NCBI GenBank assembly: GCA_043783625.1
Contig: JAYVZE010000127.1
Coordinates: forward strand, 1-13,692
From: JAFDVL01 sp043783625
GTDB lineage: Bacteria; Acidobacteriota; Blastocatellia; RBC074
Length of the DNA: 13,692 nt
Reading direction: 5' to 3'
Of the stretch, positions 13,534 to 13,692 are shown piece by piece. Numbering within the stretch: the stretch's first letter is position 1; every line of letters starts with the position of its first letter. The notes beneath the pieces were generated by a model that was not told the origin of the DNA, searched no databases, and saw only the letters and a program-made list of their open reading frames with translations. Made by a program: the position numbers and the translations under genes.

Positions 13534-13692
13534 TGTATGGTGAGAAATAAGTTCAAAAGTAGTCAATTGAACAAAGCGGAGAATGACAGCGCGACCCCTT
13601 ACAGGTGGTAGAAACCGTCACGCAGCACGAGCGTCATGCTCCATTTTTGAAGGCTCATCTCGAACCGTTGACAGGAACGTTGGATTCCGAAT
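13534..13692. other. Unassigned sequence at the right edge
   Basis: No complete gene is visible. On the plus strand a frame opens at ATG 13583, after GCGGAGA, and runs off the window edge. On the minus strand a frame enters from the edge and stops at 13601-13599. Neither translation resembles a family I know. TTGACA at 13668-13673 is a perfect -35 hexamer, but its -10 would fall at or beyond the edge. This could be the upstream region of a plus-strand gene outside the window. Confidence 0.3.

Noticed and set aside
13291..13566. 91-codon minus-strand frame upstream of radA
   Set aside because: It runs through nested inverted repeats and has no domain-like sequence or start signal, so it is a repeat artefact.

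Overview
The window comes from a bacterial chromosome of moderate GC, roughly 45% by eye. Several intergenic gaps carry short dispersed inverted repeats of the 'CCACGAAGAACACGAAG' and 'CCACAGATGGACACCGAT' types. The housekeeping block radA - PIN/TRAM protein - ispD - ispF, the many starts without a Shine-Dalgarno sequence, and these repeats make an Acidobacteriota member of the Blastocatellia/Pyrinomonadaceae kind my best guess. That is an inference from general knowledge, not a placement.

Layout. (1) Positions 31-1238 hold a complete IS110-family insertion sequence on the plus strand. It has a DEDD/serine transposase and a non-coding left end that folds as a three-part bridge RNA. Its ends can be fixed to a CT core by the RNA's own donor guides. 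The element sits at the exact centre of a palindromic repeat whose halves are 1-30 and 1237-1266. (2) Positions 1359-3912, minus strand, hold an exported YD-repeat-like protein and three tandem paralogues of an unrecognised two-helix membrane protein with a CxxC pair at each end. (3) Positions 3927-7040 hold a nucleoside/BMP-type ABC importer ATPase and its lipoprotein. A plus-strand PD-(D/E)XK nuclease-like gene separates them, and no permease genes are present. (4) Positions 7100-8407 hold a pyrimidine nucleoside phosphorylase. (5) Positions 8536-13268, minus strand, hold radA, a membrane PIN-TRAM protein, ispD, ispF and a HAD hydrolase. This resembles the Firmicutes radA-disA-yacL-ispD-ispF order but lacks disA. 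(6) Positions 13269-13692 hold nested inverted repeats and unassigned sequence.

How the genes fit together. The BMP lipoprotein, the ABC ATPase and the phosphorylase suggest uptake of nucleosides followed by phosphorolysis. IspD and IspF are non-consecutive steps of the MEP isoprenoid pathway. RadA acts in recombination and branch migration. The three CxxC membrane proteins follow the ABC ATPase by 14 bp and are spaced 12-15 bp apart, so they are probably co-transcribed with it, but their role is unknown.

The most informative region is the IS110 element. Its donor guides match its ends with the geometry known for bridge RNAs. The joined ends would build a TTGACT-N17-TATCTT promoter. The two putative target guides are near-identical copies of each other, as expected for a bridge RNA that recognises a palindromic target.
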